A DNA stretch of 64,000 nt from a virus, in the IMG/VR virus record IMGVR_UViG_3300050010_000483, positions 1-64,000 of that record. One strand, 5' to 3'. Positions 52,701-60,629 of the stretch are shown here, piece after piece. The notes under the pieces are model-generated. The model was not told the DNA's origin and ran no database searches. It worked only from the letters and a program-made list of their open reading frames with translations. Every line of letters starts with the position of its first letter. Within the stretch, counting starts at the first letter, position 1. A program made the translations under genes and the position numbers.

Positions 52701-53080
52701 TGAAGATTATTAATGAATCTGTTGACCCCGATTTACAACCACTACTTGACCCATTCAGTTCCCGTTTCTTCTCATACATGACGGTCATTACTGGGACGGG
52801 TTCCATTGTAACAAACGCCCAACAGTACTATCAATTCGTAAAAAATCTCAACAACTACGAAATGACTACGCCCTGGAAAACGGTCGAAATGAGTTTGGCT
52901 GGCTCGCCAAGTTCATTTGGGGCATTTTTGCCGTATCTAAGTCCAAATAGTGGTCTCACTAAAATCTCAATGAGTGTAAATGATAATGGCGTGACGACTA
53001 ACTTAAGTTTTTCTGATAGATCGAAAATTCTTCCCCGCCAGGAGAGCGTGTTAAACAAAATCGTAGCCAGATTGAAATAA
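49790..53080 (+). CDS. Large tail hub / tip protein, 1096 aa
   Basis: The start is GTG 49790, supported by the strong ribosome-binding site CTGGAGG about 9 bases upstream; no ATG lies suitably near. The 1096-residue protein begins with a beta domain (SEIKLSIVLEVTN) and a segment with paired cysteines (CPDC). It then contains NFNELLASLRARGMQFQG with GSLREVLQQWCSDLGYDFYCVGKTF, a pattern similar to a hub-domain insertion in central tail proteins. Its size and place among the tip genes suggest the central hub. No cell-wall hydrolase motif is seen. GTG use is unusual in this window. Confidence 0.6.
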   Translation: MSYQLLQGISVSPQGNSNLGRFSKTLVNGTWPSSFAFGGWIYNATSEVGFSNQPSEIKLSIVLEVTNRAQQYAFFDIKDTDLQCGAGNGSDENWYNINFNGVQFNNFYLYEYEINIENNEKILSVTFKDYSLILDKIYVGLIKRQGDQFVYTDEAILSFPVICPDCVLAGNSINAWANVNRPLSYGSYVGIGGNTYDNFANIPVQGNIYLNWQLLFSQAPMQPHFDLNGGYLIIGTEEATEARCGDLAPVSYNFNELLASLRARGMQFQGAFPVSIQDADYIYHQNYVGSLREVLQQWCSDLGYDFYCVGKTFVGINLNQALDISAVVSIVDPTTTLGNAFALNQNAAITAFKTTSTLQNTFKQSVIVQNNRARDEKVSSKAPKRYVGILPLHPIDFNRHSNDMIIRANAFGNEFIDSAWTNNFEPGSNNLNRTLPELDGRTFGDIDTSIALTKYDANLRDIFCQDRAIYGETAEIQASNFRALGMVPLIQLTGDDAAMCIEKLIPENGDAISNICRDKRFYRVYLGYYYDQFKQDIISWEQQAAEAMYKYGFIARGLINGFPYFPMNSLNDESPTSGLYGDLGTSLVRIQHTVEPSAQQYYALRQAPFKDLILYSGVNTPSNVSLNIPLVSNNLTRTGLFPTGLFYASLDNEWGTDVEHFKRAMTLNLVDPCVAQFAQSPSYTQITNNIPTRMQDWKLDYFKPLADPDLESLGQYAVSALSSISGQTVYDKTVRTYYDQHYLLNQTCSKLCILVLTDTRQHPNIYAKFTPKGTEFTNFYALQAYSDKLRLALLRQLQIQTPDDCSLPLLQEICRNYLSGQFQIGPTGNPMYGCVIDEDKFNWLIDGFTYEYLSTSNSRGLNIQITKNPIRNSDTDLLVNTFANADINGDYYFSDVVNNQLQYKTRTINYNIVYPVTCNSAGGSASPTGDGIYGYYNGILTSQVDIDNRTPEIVDIFGTPVNALNNNTASLKIINESVDPDLQPLLDPFSSRFFSYMTVITGTGSIVTNAQQYYQFVKNLNNYEMTTPWKTVEMSLAGSPSSFGAFLPYLSPNSGLTKISMSVNDNGVTTNLSFSDRSKILPRQESVLNKIVARLK

Positions 53081-53097
53081 ATTATTGGATATTATTA

Positions 53098-55098
53098 ATG
53101 CAGTTCACGGGCACAAATTTTTTGTATTTGCCAATGGTAAACAGGTTTCAGTTTACCTTTGCGGATATTACTGTCTCGGACTGGTCACAATACTCCGTTA
53201 CTCTTGACTGCATCAGTGGTTCTTATCCAACTGGTTATAATACAAACTCATACATTAACCTATTCTTTTTAAGCGGGGGCGACGTTTTCATGAGCGATGG
53301 TACGCTGGGTTTAAATACGAATCGAATTATTGCATCCTATACAACTGGGGTGCCGTTTGACGTGTCTGGCTGGGTCAACATGGCGTCGGGCACTTATATC
53401 AATGTGGATGGAGCAGAAGGATTTCAAAGCAGTCTAATGACCAAATATGGCGGCTCTGGCAGCTTTGGACAACTTAAGATCATAAATAGCGGTAGCGGAA
53501 CATTTGCGTCGAATATTTTTCTCATAGGAGATCAGATAAACTACTCATTTTCAGTACAACCTATTCCAGCCAATGGGGCATCCACGGGGAGTTTGATTAG
53601 TAACTATAATGGTATGATTTTTGACTTGAATTTGTACTTCTATCAGTCAAATCAACCGATCTTGACATTTTCTGGCTCTCAAAACATTTCAGGCGTAAAT
53701 AGTCAAGTAAATAATAGTTATGTGATGTTTGATAATGATGCTGATTTCCGTACAATTGGAGGAAACGCCTTGGCAATCGTTGGAACTTTACAAGGACAAG
53801 TAACCGTACCTTTCAGTTATTTTAAATTTATTAATGATGTGGTGACATTATCAATCACCAGTCAGAATTCTGGTCAAACGACATTTGGAGGACAATTTAA
53901 TGGAATTTGGGAAAACAATCAATTCACATATCAAGATTTCCCAAGTGTTTTGACTTTAAATTACATCGTTTCCAACAACGATACATTTGGTAATCCAAAT
54001 CCATCAACATTTTTCTTGGATATCAATATGGGTTCTGGACTTCCATATTCATACATTTCAGGATTTAACTTGACATCGAATGGGGAATATCTTTATACTC
54101 CAACAGTTTTGTTTACAGGATACTATGGAATTACTGGTATTCAAGAAGCTTTTGCACCACTGTTATTTTCAAGCGGATGTAGTGGAAATCTTCCCATATC
54201 TTTTCTGCCATCAAATGGTAGTGGTTCAGCGGCATCAGGTTTACTATTAACAACGGCTGTACAATTGCAAAATCTTTACTTCGCAGGAATTCAAACCTAT
54301 TATATCGTAAATGGGTATCAGATTTTAAATCAAGGTTCTGGTTACACATTGGCCCCGAAGGCAATTGTAAATACGGGATTTTATGGAAGTACTTGTTATG
54401 ATGTTCCTGCGAAATATCCAAACGTATTTCCTGTGTTTGCCGCTTTCGACACTTCTGGGACCCTGCTGCCTTTAGCAAGTTATTTAACGGGTACGGCCAT
54501 GACAACCACTGGTTTGGTTAGTGAGGGTACAATACCTGGACTAATTGTAACAGGAATTGATATTTCAAACATTGGTTCTGGTTACACGCCATCACAATTT
54601 CCATTCATCAGTTTCATCAGACAACCAGGAGATACACTTACCAAAAATGCTTCTGGAAATTTTGTATTGACAACCTCTGGTTACTCAAATCTAAATCAAT
54701 ATACTACCGTACAACAATTAATTCAAAATCAAGATTTTACGACAGTCACTCAATTTTCTGGAACGTCAATTCAGCTTGATCCTACTCAGCAGATGGTCAC
54801 TTACCAGATTGCTGTATCTGGTTGTCCATTTACACAACCATCATCAGGAGGATATATTGTATTTAGCACAGATGGTGTGAACTATAACATTTCGGAAGAC
54901 CCAATTGTGTTTGCCCGCACTTTCTCAACGGACCCATTAAGCTTAAAAAAAAATAACATAAATTTTACAGGGGTGTATACTCAAGTGGTGCCACTGGGAA
55001 GCGACTTATCATTTTTATTGACACAAAATCAACTAGATATGCTTTATACATCTTATTCAAGTAGTCAAACGCTCGACTTGGGAGATTTAAATTTTTGA
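53098..55098 (+). CDS. Tail fibre-like protein, 666 aa
   Basis: This beta-rich protein is Gly/Ser/Thr/Asn-heavy with no catalytic motif. Two copies of the turn motif GSGYT (in ILNQGSGYTLAP and ISNIGSGYTPSQ) lie near residues 415 and 497; phage fibre proteins often repeat this as I-x-N-x-G-S-G-Y-T-x-x-P. The N-terminal 250 residues form another set of short strands. It follows the hub gene by 17 bases. Likely an accessory tip or fibre protein; not assigned further. Confidence 0.6.
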   Translation: MQFTGTNFLYLPMVNRFQFTFADITVSDWSQYSVTLDCISGSYPTGYNTNSYINLFFLSGGDVFMSDGTLGLNTNRIIASYTTGVPFDVSGWVNMASGTYINVDGAEGFQSSLMTKYGGSGSFGQLKIINSGSGTFASNIFLIGDQINYSFSVQPIPANGASTGSLISNYNGMIFDLNLYFYQSNQPILTFSGSQNISGVNSQVNNSYVMFDNDADFRTIGGNALAIVGTLQGQVTVPFSYFKFINDVVTLSITSQNSGQTTFGGQFNGIWENNQFTYQDFPSVLTLNYIVSNNDTFGNPNPSTFFLDINMGSGLPYSYISGFNLTSNGEYLYTPTVLFTGYYGITGIQEAFAPLLFSSGCSGNLPISFLPSNGSGSAASGLLLTTAVQLQNLYFAGIQTYYIVNGYQILNQGSGYTLAPKAIVNTGFYGSTCYDVPAKYPNVFPVFAAFDTSGTLLPLASYLTGTAMTTTGLVSEGTIPGLIVTGIDISNIGSGYTPSQFPFISFIRQPGDTLTKNASGNFVLTTSGYSNLNQYTTVQQLIQNQDFTTVTQFSGTSIQLDPTQQMVTYQIAVSGCPFTQPSSGGYIVFSTDGVNYNISEDPIVFARTFSTDPLSLKKNNINFTGVYTQVVPLGSDLSFLLTQNQLDMLYTSYSSSQTLDLGDLNF

Positions 55099-55099
55099 T

Positions 55100-56008
55100 A
55101 TGGACGGACTAGACGAAAAAAGAAAAACAGCAACAAACTCTCAATCTGAGATTATTGATGCACGAGTTATTGCAAACTATGGAGACCCAGGCCTGCAAGA
55201 AGACTATCAATTTGATCTATTGAGCCAATATGTCATAGTCATGTCAGAATCTTTCTATCGTGTTCCAACAACTGATCGTTGGTGGAATATGATTGCTGTT
55301 GTTCAGCGGCCAAAACATCTTTGGATTACTACTAACCAAGTAACCACTCCATCCACCCAACAAAGATTGGACGCGGAAGGTAATGTAAATGTCGGTTTGG
55401 CATCTTCATATTCCATTCAAGGAATTCAAGCCATTAATCAACCATATGCACTGGGAGAGCAGATTAAAATTAAACGACTTCAAAGTCCTTATACGCAATA
55501 CAGATTTCCGAGCTTTTTTAATTCACAGTTTCAACAGTGGGGAACAATGTATTCTTCCTATGGGTCTTGGCATACTCAAGGTTCAACTTTACCCTACATA
55601 AATAGCGATAGTAATAAGGTTGCGGCATTGCAAACCAAGACAATAATTCCCGCTGGAAATCAATTGTTTTATTTTAATCTGACGAAGTATCAATATGAAG
55701 CAGCGATATTGACAATTGCCGACCCTTCTGTCGCGCAAAGTATGACATCAATTTTTAATGGGTCATGGAATGGGGCCACCCCTGTTTATACTGCCAATGG
55801 GGGATATTTATTCAACAGTGCAGCGTCCATTGTAATTGCCTCATGCGAGTATGAGGATATTAACATTGGAAATAAATATCGAGTGAATGAAAGTAATTGT
55901 ATACCATTGGCTATTATGACCCCAAACAATTTTCCTAGTCCGAAAACTAGGAATGCGGGAACAATTGCTTATACACCGAGTTATTCGCCTGTTGCGATTG
56001 CGTCTTAA
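55100..56008 (+). CDS. Hypothetical tail-region protein, 302 aa
   Basis: Not recognised. The gene starts one base after its neighbour and ends 4 bases inside the convergent minus-strand gene. The sequence has aromatic-rich strands (FYRVPTTDRWWNMIAVVQRPKHLWI) and an Asn/Ser-rich C-terminus. As the last plus-strand gene of the tail block, it is probably a tip component or fibre adaptor. No signal peptide or cysteine motif is present. Confidence 0.6.
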   Translation: MDGLDEKRKTATNSQSEIIDARVIANYGDPGLQEDYQFDLLSQYVIVMSESFYRVPTTDRWWNMIAVVQRPKHLWITTNQVTTPSTQQRLDAEGNVNVGLASSYSIQGIQAINQPYALGEQIKIKRLQSPYTQYRFPSFFNSQFQQWGTMYSSYGSWHTQGSTLPYINSDSNKVAALQTKTIIPAGNQLFYFNLTKYQYEAAILTIADPSVAQSMTSIFNGSWNGATPVYTANGGYLFNSAASIVIASCEYEDINIGNKYRVNESNCIPLAIMTPNNFPSPKTRNAGTIAYTPSYSPVAIAS

Positions 56009-56793
56009 CCTGACGCAGCTTCAGCTTCTTTTTTTAACTTGTCCGCTTCGCGTTCAGCGGCTTTCTGCTTGATACGAGCAACCAACTCTAATTGTTGATA
56101 GCGGGGAATGTCAGACAGGGCGGTAAATTTTTCTGCTCCTTCTACCTTTTCTTCAATTAGTTTGCGTTTGATCGTCTCAAAAGATACTCCAAACTGTGCA
56201 ACAGTGGCTCTCAAAAGACTCAAAACGGAATCTTCCTGTTGGGGGTCATTGGAAGTATCGCCACCAATTTCGTCGGCAGATACAATATTAATGTTCAAGA
56301 AATTACGAACAGCACGGCAAAAAGCACGGTTTTCAGCAATCGCTGCTAAAAAGTTCTTGCCAAGACCATTAACATTGAGATCACACGCATCCCCAGCAGA
56401 TGAAAAAGATACTGCTCTACCTTCTGTTTCATAGTTACCAATCCATGTAATAGTGCAAACGGAAGCTACATAACGATCATTAGGAACTGTGAGAGAATGA
56501 GAAACTTGAGTATAACCACGAGTCTTGGCCAAGTCTTTAATTCCACCAAGAAGAATAAGGATTTCGGTATCTTTGAGGCCATCAGTGGTTTCTGGCACGG
56601 GTAATCCTTTCTTGATGAAATTTTGCTTGTGAGGAACAAGAAATTCTGGTTTAATCATCCTGCGCCAATCAATCGTTCCATCATCACGATAAACATACAC
56701 GACACTGGTATCGCAAATCAAACCATGTTGGTTGCGAGAAAATTGCTTTTTAGGAATACAGGAGGGAACAATTGTTTGGGATTCTGTGGACAT
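56005..56793 (-). CDS. Candidate single-strand annealing or recombination protein, 262 aa
   Basis: Residues about 100-170 hold a strand-turn-helix pattern (RYVASVCTITWIGNYETEGRAVS, then LGKNFLAAIAENRAFCRAVRNFL) of the A-E-x-R-A-x-x-R-A-[LV]-R type found in Rad52/ERF-like single-strand annealing proteins and related phage recombination proteins. The C-terminus is a charged helix (RIKQKAAEREADKLKKEAEAASG). This is a memory-based similarity and not proof. It is the last gene of the minus-strand operon, 1 base after its neighbour. A role in recombination would fit with the possible DNA-binding protein at the operon start. Confidence 0.45.
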   Translation of the reverse strand: MSTESQTIVPSCIPKKQFSRNQHGLICDTSVVYVYRDDGTIDWRRMIKPEFLVPHKQNFIKKGLPVPETTDGLKDTEILILLGGIKDLAKTRGYTQVSHSLTVPNDRYVASVCTITWIGNYETEGRAVSFSSAGDACDLNVNGLGKNFLAAIAENRAFCRAVRNFLNINIVSADEIGGDTSNDPQQEDSVLSLLRATVAQFGVSFETIKRKLIEEKVEGAEKFTALSDIPRYQQLELVARIKQKAAEREADKLKKEAEAASG

Positions 56794-56794
56794 A

Positions 56795-57976
56795 TTATTT
56801 GAGTTTGATGATTGTATAAAAAGATAAATCTTTCCAAAAGGATGGACAATTAATTATCGGGGAATATTCAAATTCGTTCTGTAGCACCACGGTATTTTCT
56901 CGGGCAGCATGGCTTGCAAAAGCCATTCCTTTTGAAAAAATAAATTTATTTGAACGATAGAACAACTGCGTTCCCTTTGAGAGGATAGATTTGATTTTTT
57001 CTTCATCTGGCACGGGAAGAATATTAATTTTTCCAAGTTCATAGTAGTTGATTTTTTTAACATCAATTTCTTGTTGAGATAGTTCTGTAATCAATAGTAC
57101 GTCAATACCAAGATTTTTCACCTGTTTGACAAACTCTGGTTTATCGTCTTGAGTAATACGATATACCAGCATTCCAATTTTAGATTTGAAATGACGCAAC
57201 AGATTAAGATTAATTGGCTTATCTGTTACTACCATTGACTTACCGAAATAATTCAATTGAGCGGTAAAAATGTTTTCGTCATAGTGAAGATCAACTCGTA
57301 ATTCAACAAGTTCATTTGGATTATTAAGGGCCATACCTGAATCAGGAATCAACTCTCTAATCATTTGACAACTGTAACGTTCACCCGTATAGACTGTTTC
57401 AAAAGCGACAACTTCTTTTAACTCTAATAGGTCTAAAACAGCCTGAGCAATTTCTTCTGGTCTAATGGTATTAATGGATTTTGGATTTTCTTGTGGTGAG
57501 TAAGATGGTTTCTTATTACCAACTCGTTCATATGCTTTGAATAAACGATGCTTTTTTGGATTACCAAAGTGAGGACCAGAAATCTCTGGTGTATTATTAC
57601 TATAAATGGAAACGATAGGCTTGTCATACATCGAAGCCAAATGCACTCCAAAACTATCAGGACCGAAATATAGCAAAGAATTTTTCACGACGTATGCGAA
57701 TTGATGAAGTGATGTCTTTCCACGAAGGTCAACAACCTTCTTGTATGGACGTTCTTTATCCAATCCCGCCTGAACAATAGTGACGCCATGTTTCAACAAA
57801 AATGGATACAAGATGTCAAGAACATCCTGCCAATAGTGATAATTACGACTATCGTATAGAGTCTCCGCCTGAAACGTTATGAACTTTTCAATCGGAAGTG
57901 GAATGTAGGTTTCCAAAATGTGCGGGCGATCAATTTTCGCACCACAATTAACTGCGTAGGTATCAAGTAGCCTCAT
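56795..57976 (-). CDS. C-terminal half of a GT9 glycosyltransferase plus an unknown domain, 393 aa
   Basis: Residues about 85-160 match the C-terminal (sugar-nucleotide-binding) half of GT9 enzymes of the heptosyltransferase type: DLRGKTSLHQFAYVVKNS, then FGPDSFGVHLASMYDKPIVSIY, the usual G-P-D-S-G-x-x-H-L-A motif with Phe for the second Gly. The N-terminal GT9 half is not in this protein but at the end of the upstream gene, in the same frame across an 18-base spacer with stops. After about residue 175 comes a 220-residue region of unknown fold. It could glycosylate host surface sugars or virion proteins in trans with its partner. Enzyme activity is inferred. Confidence 0.75.
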   Translation of the reverse strand: MRLLDTYAVNCGAKIDRPHILETYIPLPIEKFITFQAETLYDSRNYHYWQDVLDILYPFLLKHGVTIVQAGLDKERPYKKVVDLRGKTSLHQFAYVVKNSLLYFGPDSFGVHLASMYDKPIVSIYSNNTPEISGPHFGNPKKHRLFKAYERVGNKKPSYSPQENPKSINTIRPEEIAQAVLDLLELKEVVAFETVYTGERYSCQMIRELIPDSGMALNNPNELVELRVDLHYDENIFTAQLNYFGKSMVVTDKPINLNLLRHFKSKIGMLVYRITQDDKPEFVKQVKNLGIDVLLITELSQQEIDVKKINYYELGKINILPVPDEEKIKSILSKGTQLFYRSNKFIFSKGMAFASHAARENTVVLQNEFEYSPIINCPSFWKDLSFYTIIKLK

Positions 57977-57994
57977 AATAAATATTTTTTAAAA

Positions 57995-59941
57995 TTAATG
58001 CAAATCAAAATCAATTTTATCGCATCCTCCATGCAAATATGTCAGCATCCTTTGAGTTTGCACATATGGCTGATAGGCGACATTGAAATATCCAGCATGA
58101 GTGGCATTACCCTCAAGCCAGAGTAAATTATCCATCTGAGGATTATATTCCAACCAGACATCCATATATGGATTACCATCAAGTAGTTCTTTGAACTCTT
58201 TTTTAGTGGCCACATAGAACGTCCAATCAGGATAACGGGCCTTAATGGATTTAAACAATGCAGTCACCAAAAAGATGTCACCAGCAGATTCAGGCTGAAC
58301 CAGAATAACGCGCCCTTTATCATCTTTACGAAGGAGAGATTCAAATGAAACTTGTTGTTGATTTTTTTGATTGTCATCAGTGGCAACCTTGCGAAAATAC
58401 TGTTCAATATCAGAACGCTTTATTCCTTCTTTCAACTTTATCATCCAATACTTGAGGCCCTCATCGTTATCAAAAATATCATTCTTGAGGATATTTTTGT
58501 ACATAAACAGCAACCAAGATTTGTCATCAGACATTTCAGGAATTGAACAGAATGGGTCTTTGAATTCATGGTTCTCAACAAAATAATCATCTTGAGCCAA
58601 GGGGGCCGAATCAATAAAAGCCTCCAAAATAGGACCAAGAACTTCAATAGAAAAGTTATCAAGCACCCATCGACGGGCTTTTTTACCCATTTCTCGACGT
58701 TGGGTGAGTTTCATTTTTTCAACTTTGCCAAGTTGCTTGACAATGCTTGATGGATATGTTGAGGCTTTTATAAACTGGCTGCCAGGTTCACGATACTCAG
58801 CCCAGTCTAATGGCAAAGAACCAGCTTCGTCAACACACATATCTTCGCCGCAACTATAATTGGTTACAAGAGTTATGAGTTCAGTAAGTTTAGCTTCCTG
58901 AATCGGAATCTCTTGGCCACCAGAAGTAAAAGGATGACAGTATACATCCATTAAATTATAAACTTCATTAAGTTCACTTTCATCAATACCAATAGTAGGA
59001 TGAGTAGTGACAAACTGTTTTTCAGCTTTACATGTTGGGCAAATATGTTCTGGACCATTAAAAGCTTTAACCTGATAATTGCGACAGTTTTTACATACAT
59101 AAGTTGTCAGTATTTCATCCATGGGTACATTATGTTCCTTACATAGAGTCGGAATATCCCAACCTTCTGTCCAACAAGTATGTAATAGAAGTCTACTGGT
59201 GATATCTGGATGTTCTTGTTTAAAGATTTTATATCCTTGTAGGAGATTCGGAACAGATTTTCTCAACTGATTACGAAATACAAAACCAACTACAAAAGCG
59301 TGATCTGGAATACCGAACTTAGTTCTGAGCGCTTTTCGTTTCTCGTCCGATAGACGGTGAAATGAATGGGTATCAATTGGACCGCGGACAGTTTTAACAT
59401 GCGTATGTCCAAGTTTATGCAGGGCTTTGGTCGCAAAATCGGCCCAAGACCAATAATTTTGAACTTTTGGGGCAAGATCAACAGCTTTGGTTAGGATTGG
59501 CAATGAATCCAAAGTTGTCCAAAGGACGCTAGGAATTTTTTTAAACCATTTTTTATCAACAGCAAAGTCTATACCCCAAATATCTTGCATTCCTATAAAA
59601 ATATCTGGTTTTTCTTGTTTAACTGCTTGATCGAGAGCAAAAGCCCCGTACCCAGCCATACGTTCAATATCGCCCCAGGAACGTGGGTCGTTTTGGCGTT
59701 TAATTTGTTCCAGTTGTTGGGCGTTAACGGAAGCAATCGTTTTCCATGGCATTCTATCTGTGTCATTTACAATTTGAGTATCAATAGAACCAACGGCAAA
59801 ATTAACAAGATCGTATTTTTTCGTTTTAAATAAGTATTCGAGAATAACCCTATTAACTTTTCCAAAACCAGTGAATGCAAGGGGGTGGTCTGATTGTATG
59901 AACACTTTTTTGCGACGATTTATAATGGGCGTTTCTGACAT
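57995..59941 (-). CDS. Multidomain glycosyltransferase: GT4-like, DUF4214-like and GT9 N-terminal half, 648 aa
   Basis: Domains in order: a GT-B glycosyltransferase (residues 10-440) with VFIQSDHPLAFTGFGKVNR at the start, FGIPDHAFVVGFVFRNQLRK and a late DVYCHPFTSGGQEIPIQEA motif. A CxxC-x14-CxxC zinc-ribbon insertion (C283, C286, C301, C304) lies in its second half. A segment (476-520) fits the DUF4214 pattern (LYxxIL...D..GL.YW...L..G). From 543 to the end comes the N-terminal half of a GT9 enzyme (GRVILVQPESAGDIFLVTAL). Its sequence ends at KIDFDLH and continues functionally in the next gene. The insertion and fusion are unusual. Target sugar and acceptor are unknown. Confidence 0.75.
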   Translation of the reverse strand: MSETPIINRRKKVFIQSDHPLAFTGFGKVNRVILEYLFKTKKYDLVNFAVGSIDTQIVNDTDRMPWKTIASVNAQQLEQIKRQNDPRSWGDIERMAGYGAFALDQAVKQEKPDIFIGMQDIWGIDFAVDKKWFKKIPSVLWTTLDSLPILTKAVDLAPKVQNYWSWADFATKALHKLGHTHVKTVRGPIDTHSFHRLSDEKRKALRTKFGIPDHAFVVGFVFRNQLRKSVPNLLQGYKIFKQEHPDITSRLLLHTCWTEGWDIPTLCKEHNVPMDEILTTYVCKNCRNYQVKAFNGPEHICPTCKAEKQFVTTHPTIGIDESELNEVYNLMDVYCHPFTSGGQEIPIQEAKLTELITLVTNYSCGEDMCVDEAGSLPLDWAEYREPGSQFIKASTYPSSIVKQLGKVEKMKLTQRREMGKKARRWVLDNFSIEVLGPILEAFIDSAPLAQDDYFVENHEFKDPFCSIPEMSDDKSWLLFMYKNILKNDIFDNDEGLKYWMIKLKEGIKRSDIEQYFRKVATDDNQKNQQQVSFESLLRKDDKGRVILVQPESAGDIFLVTALFKSIKARYPDWTFYVATKKEFKELLDGNPYMDVWLEYNPQMDNLLWLEGNATHAGYFNVAYQPYVQTQRMLTYLHGGCDKIDFDLH

Positions 59942-59986
59942 ATTTGTTTTATTTTTTTTAAAAAATCTTTTACAATTTTCCTAATT

Positions 59987-60574
59987 TTACAGACCCGTTA
60001 ATTCATCCGTGGAAGATTCAACGGCTATTGCTTCATTGGAGGGGGCTTCGGTAACTCCTAAAAGAGTCTCTTCAGGGCGGGAACCAGCATATTCTTTGGC
60101 GCGATTCAAGTCTCTGGCAAAATGCTCATGCATGACAAAAATTAGAAATTCACGAATTTCACGAGCCTCAGCAAATGTCAAACCAATATAAAACGGGTTA
60201 GTGAAAGTGGTGTCTTGTTTGCTTTTCACTGTAATCGAGAAAGAAAAACCCTTTTGAATTGGATTATCTCCATTGGTTAGCCAGGGTTCAAATTTAATGG
60301 TTTTTGGATTTTCTTCATTATCGTGGAAAGCGGAAAACGGACGTTGGCGTTCGATACAATCGAGAATAGCTGCAGCCTCGACAAAGGCAAGTTTAACGTT
60401 AACTTTCTTGGTTGGGTCGGTCAAAGACCCTTTGAAGGTTCCTGTCTTGGATGCGTCATCCCAACCGTGTTGCTTGATAAGGGTTGCAAAAACGGTATCG
60501 TTCCTGTCAGAATACCAAAATGAGGCAGCGAAACCTTTCAACGATTTAGATGGGTGATATACATGAATAGCCAT
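59987..60574 (-). CDS. Possible nucleic-acid-binding protein, 195 aa
   Basis: The family is not recognised with confidence. Residues 1-150 alternate strands and one helix (SKSLKGFAASFWYSDRN, VFATLIKQHGWD, VNVKLAFVEAAAILDCIER, GFSFSITVKS, FYIGLTFAEAREIREFLIF), a layout like ssDNA-binding Whirly/PUR-type folds found in some phage early genes. The C-terminal 40 residues are acidic, as in many ssDNA-binding proteins. It is the first gene of the minus-strand operon, behind a sigma-70-like promoter. Both the fold and the function are inference. Confidence 0.5.
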   Translation of the reverse strand: MAIHVYHPSKSLKGFAASFWYSDRNDTVFATLIKQHGWDDASKTGTFKGSLTDPTKKVNVKLAFVEAAAILDCIERQRPFSAFHDNEENPKTIKFEPWLTNGDNPIQKGFSFSITVKSKQDTTFTNPFYIGLTFAEAREIREFLIFVMHEHFARDLNRAKEYAGSRPEETLLGVTEAPSNEAIAVESSTDELTGL

Positions 60575-60583
60575 AATATAGAA

Positions 60584-60590
60584 GTGTAAT
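60584..60590 (+). promoter_or_regulatory. GTGTAAT element before the last plus-strand gene
   Basis: GTGTAAT lies 39 bases before ATG 60630. It overlaps the expected start of the opposite-strand promoter at 60593-60621, so the two promoters would compete. Confidence 0.55.
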
Positions 60591-60592
60591 CA

Positions 60593-60621
60593 ATGATAGG
60601 ATAAACTTGGGCAACCGTCAA
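60593..60621 (-). promoter_or_regulatory. Sigma-70-like promoter of the minus-strand operon
   Basis: On the minus strand TTGACG (60616-60621) is followed after exactly 17 bases by TATCAT (60593-60598). It matches the host-type consensus at five of six bases in each hexamer. Transcription would start about 60586, twelve bases before the first gene. Confidence 0.5.
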
Positions 60622-60629
60622 GAAAAAAA

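Noticed and set aside
57977-57994. Frameshift or sequencing error separating the two glycosyltransferase genes
   Set aside because: Both genes are in the same frame and are separated by two in-frame stops over 18 bases, so one error cannot join them.
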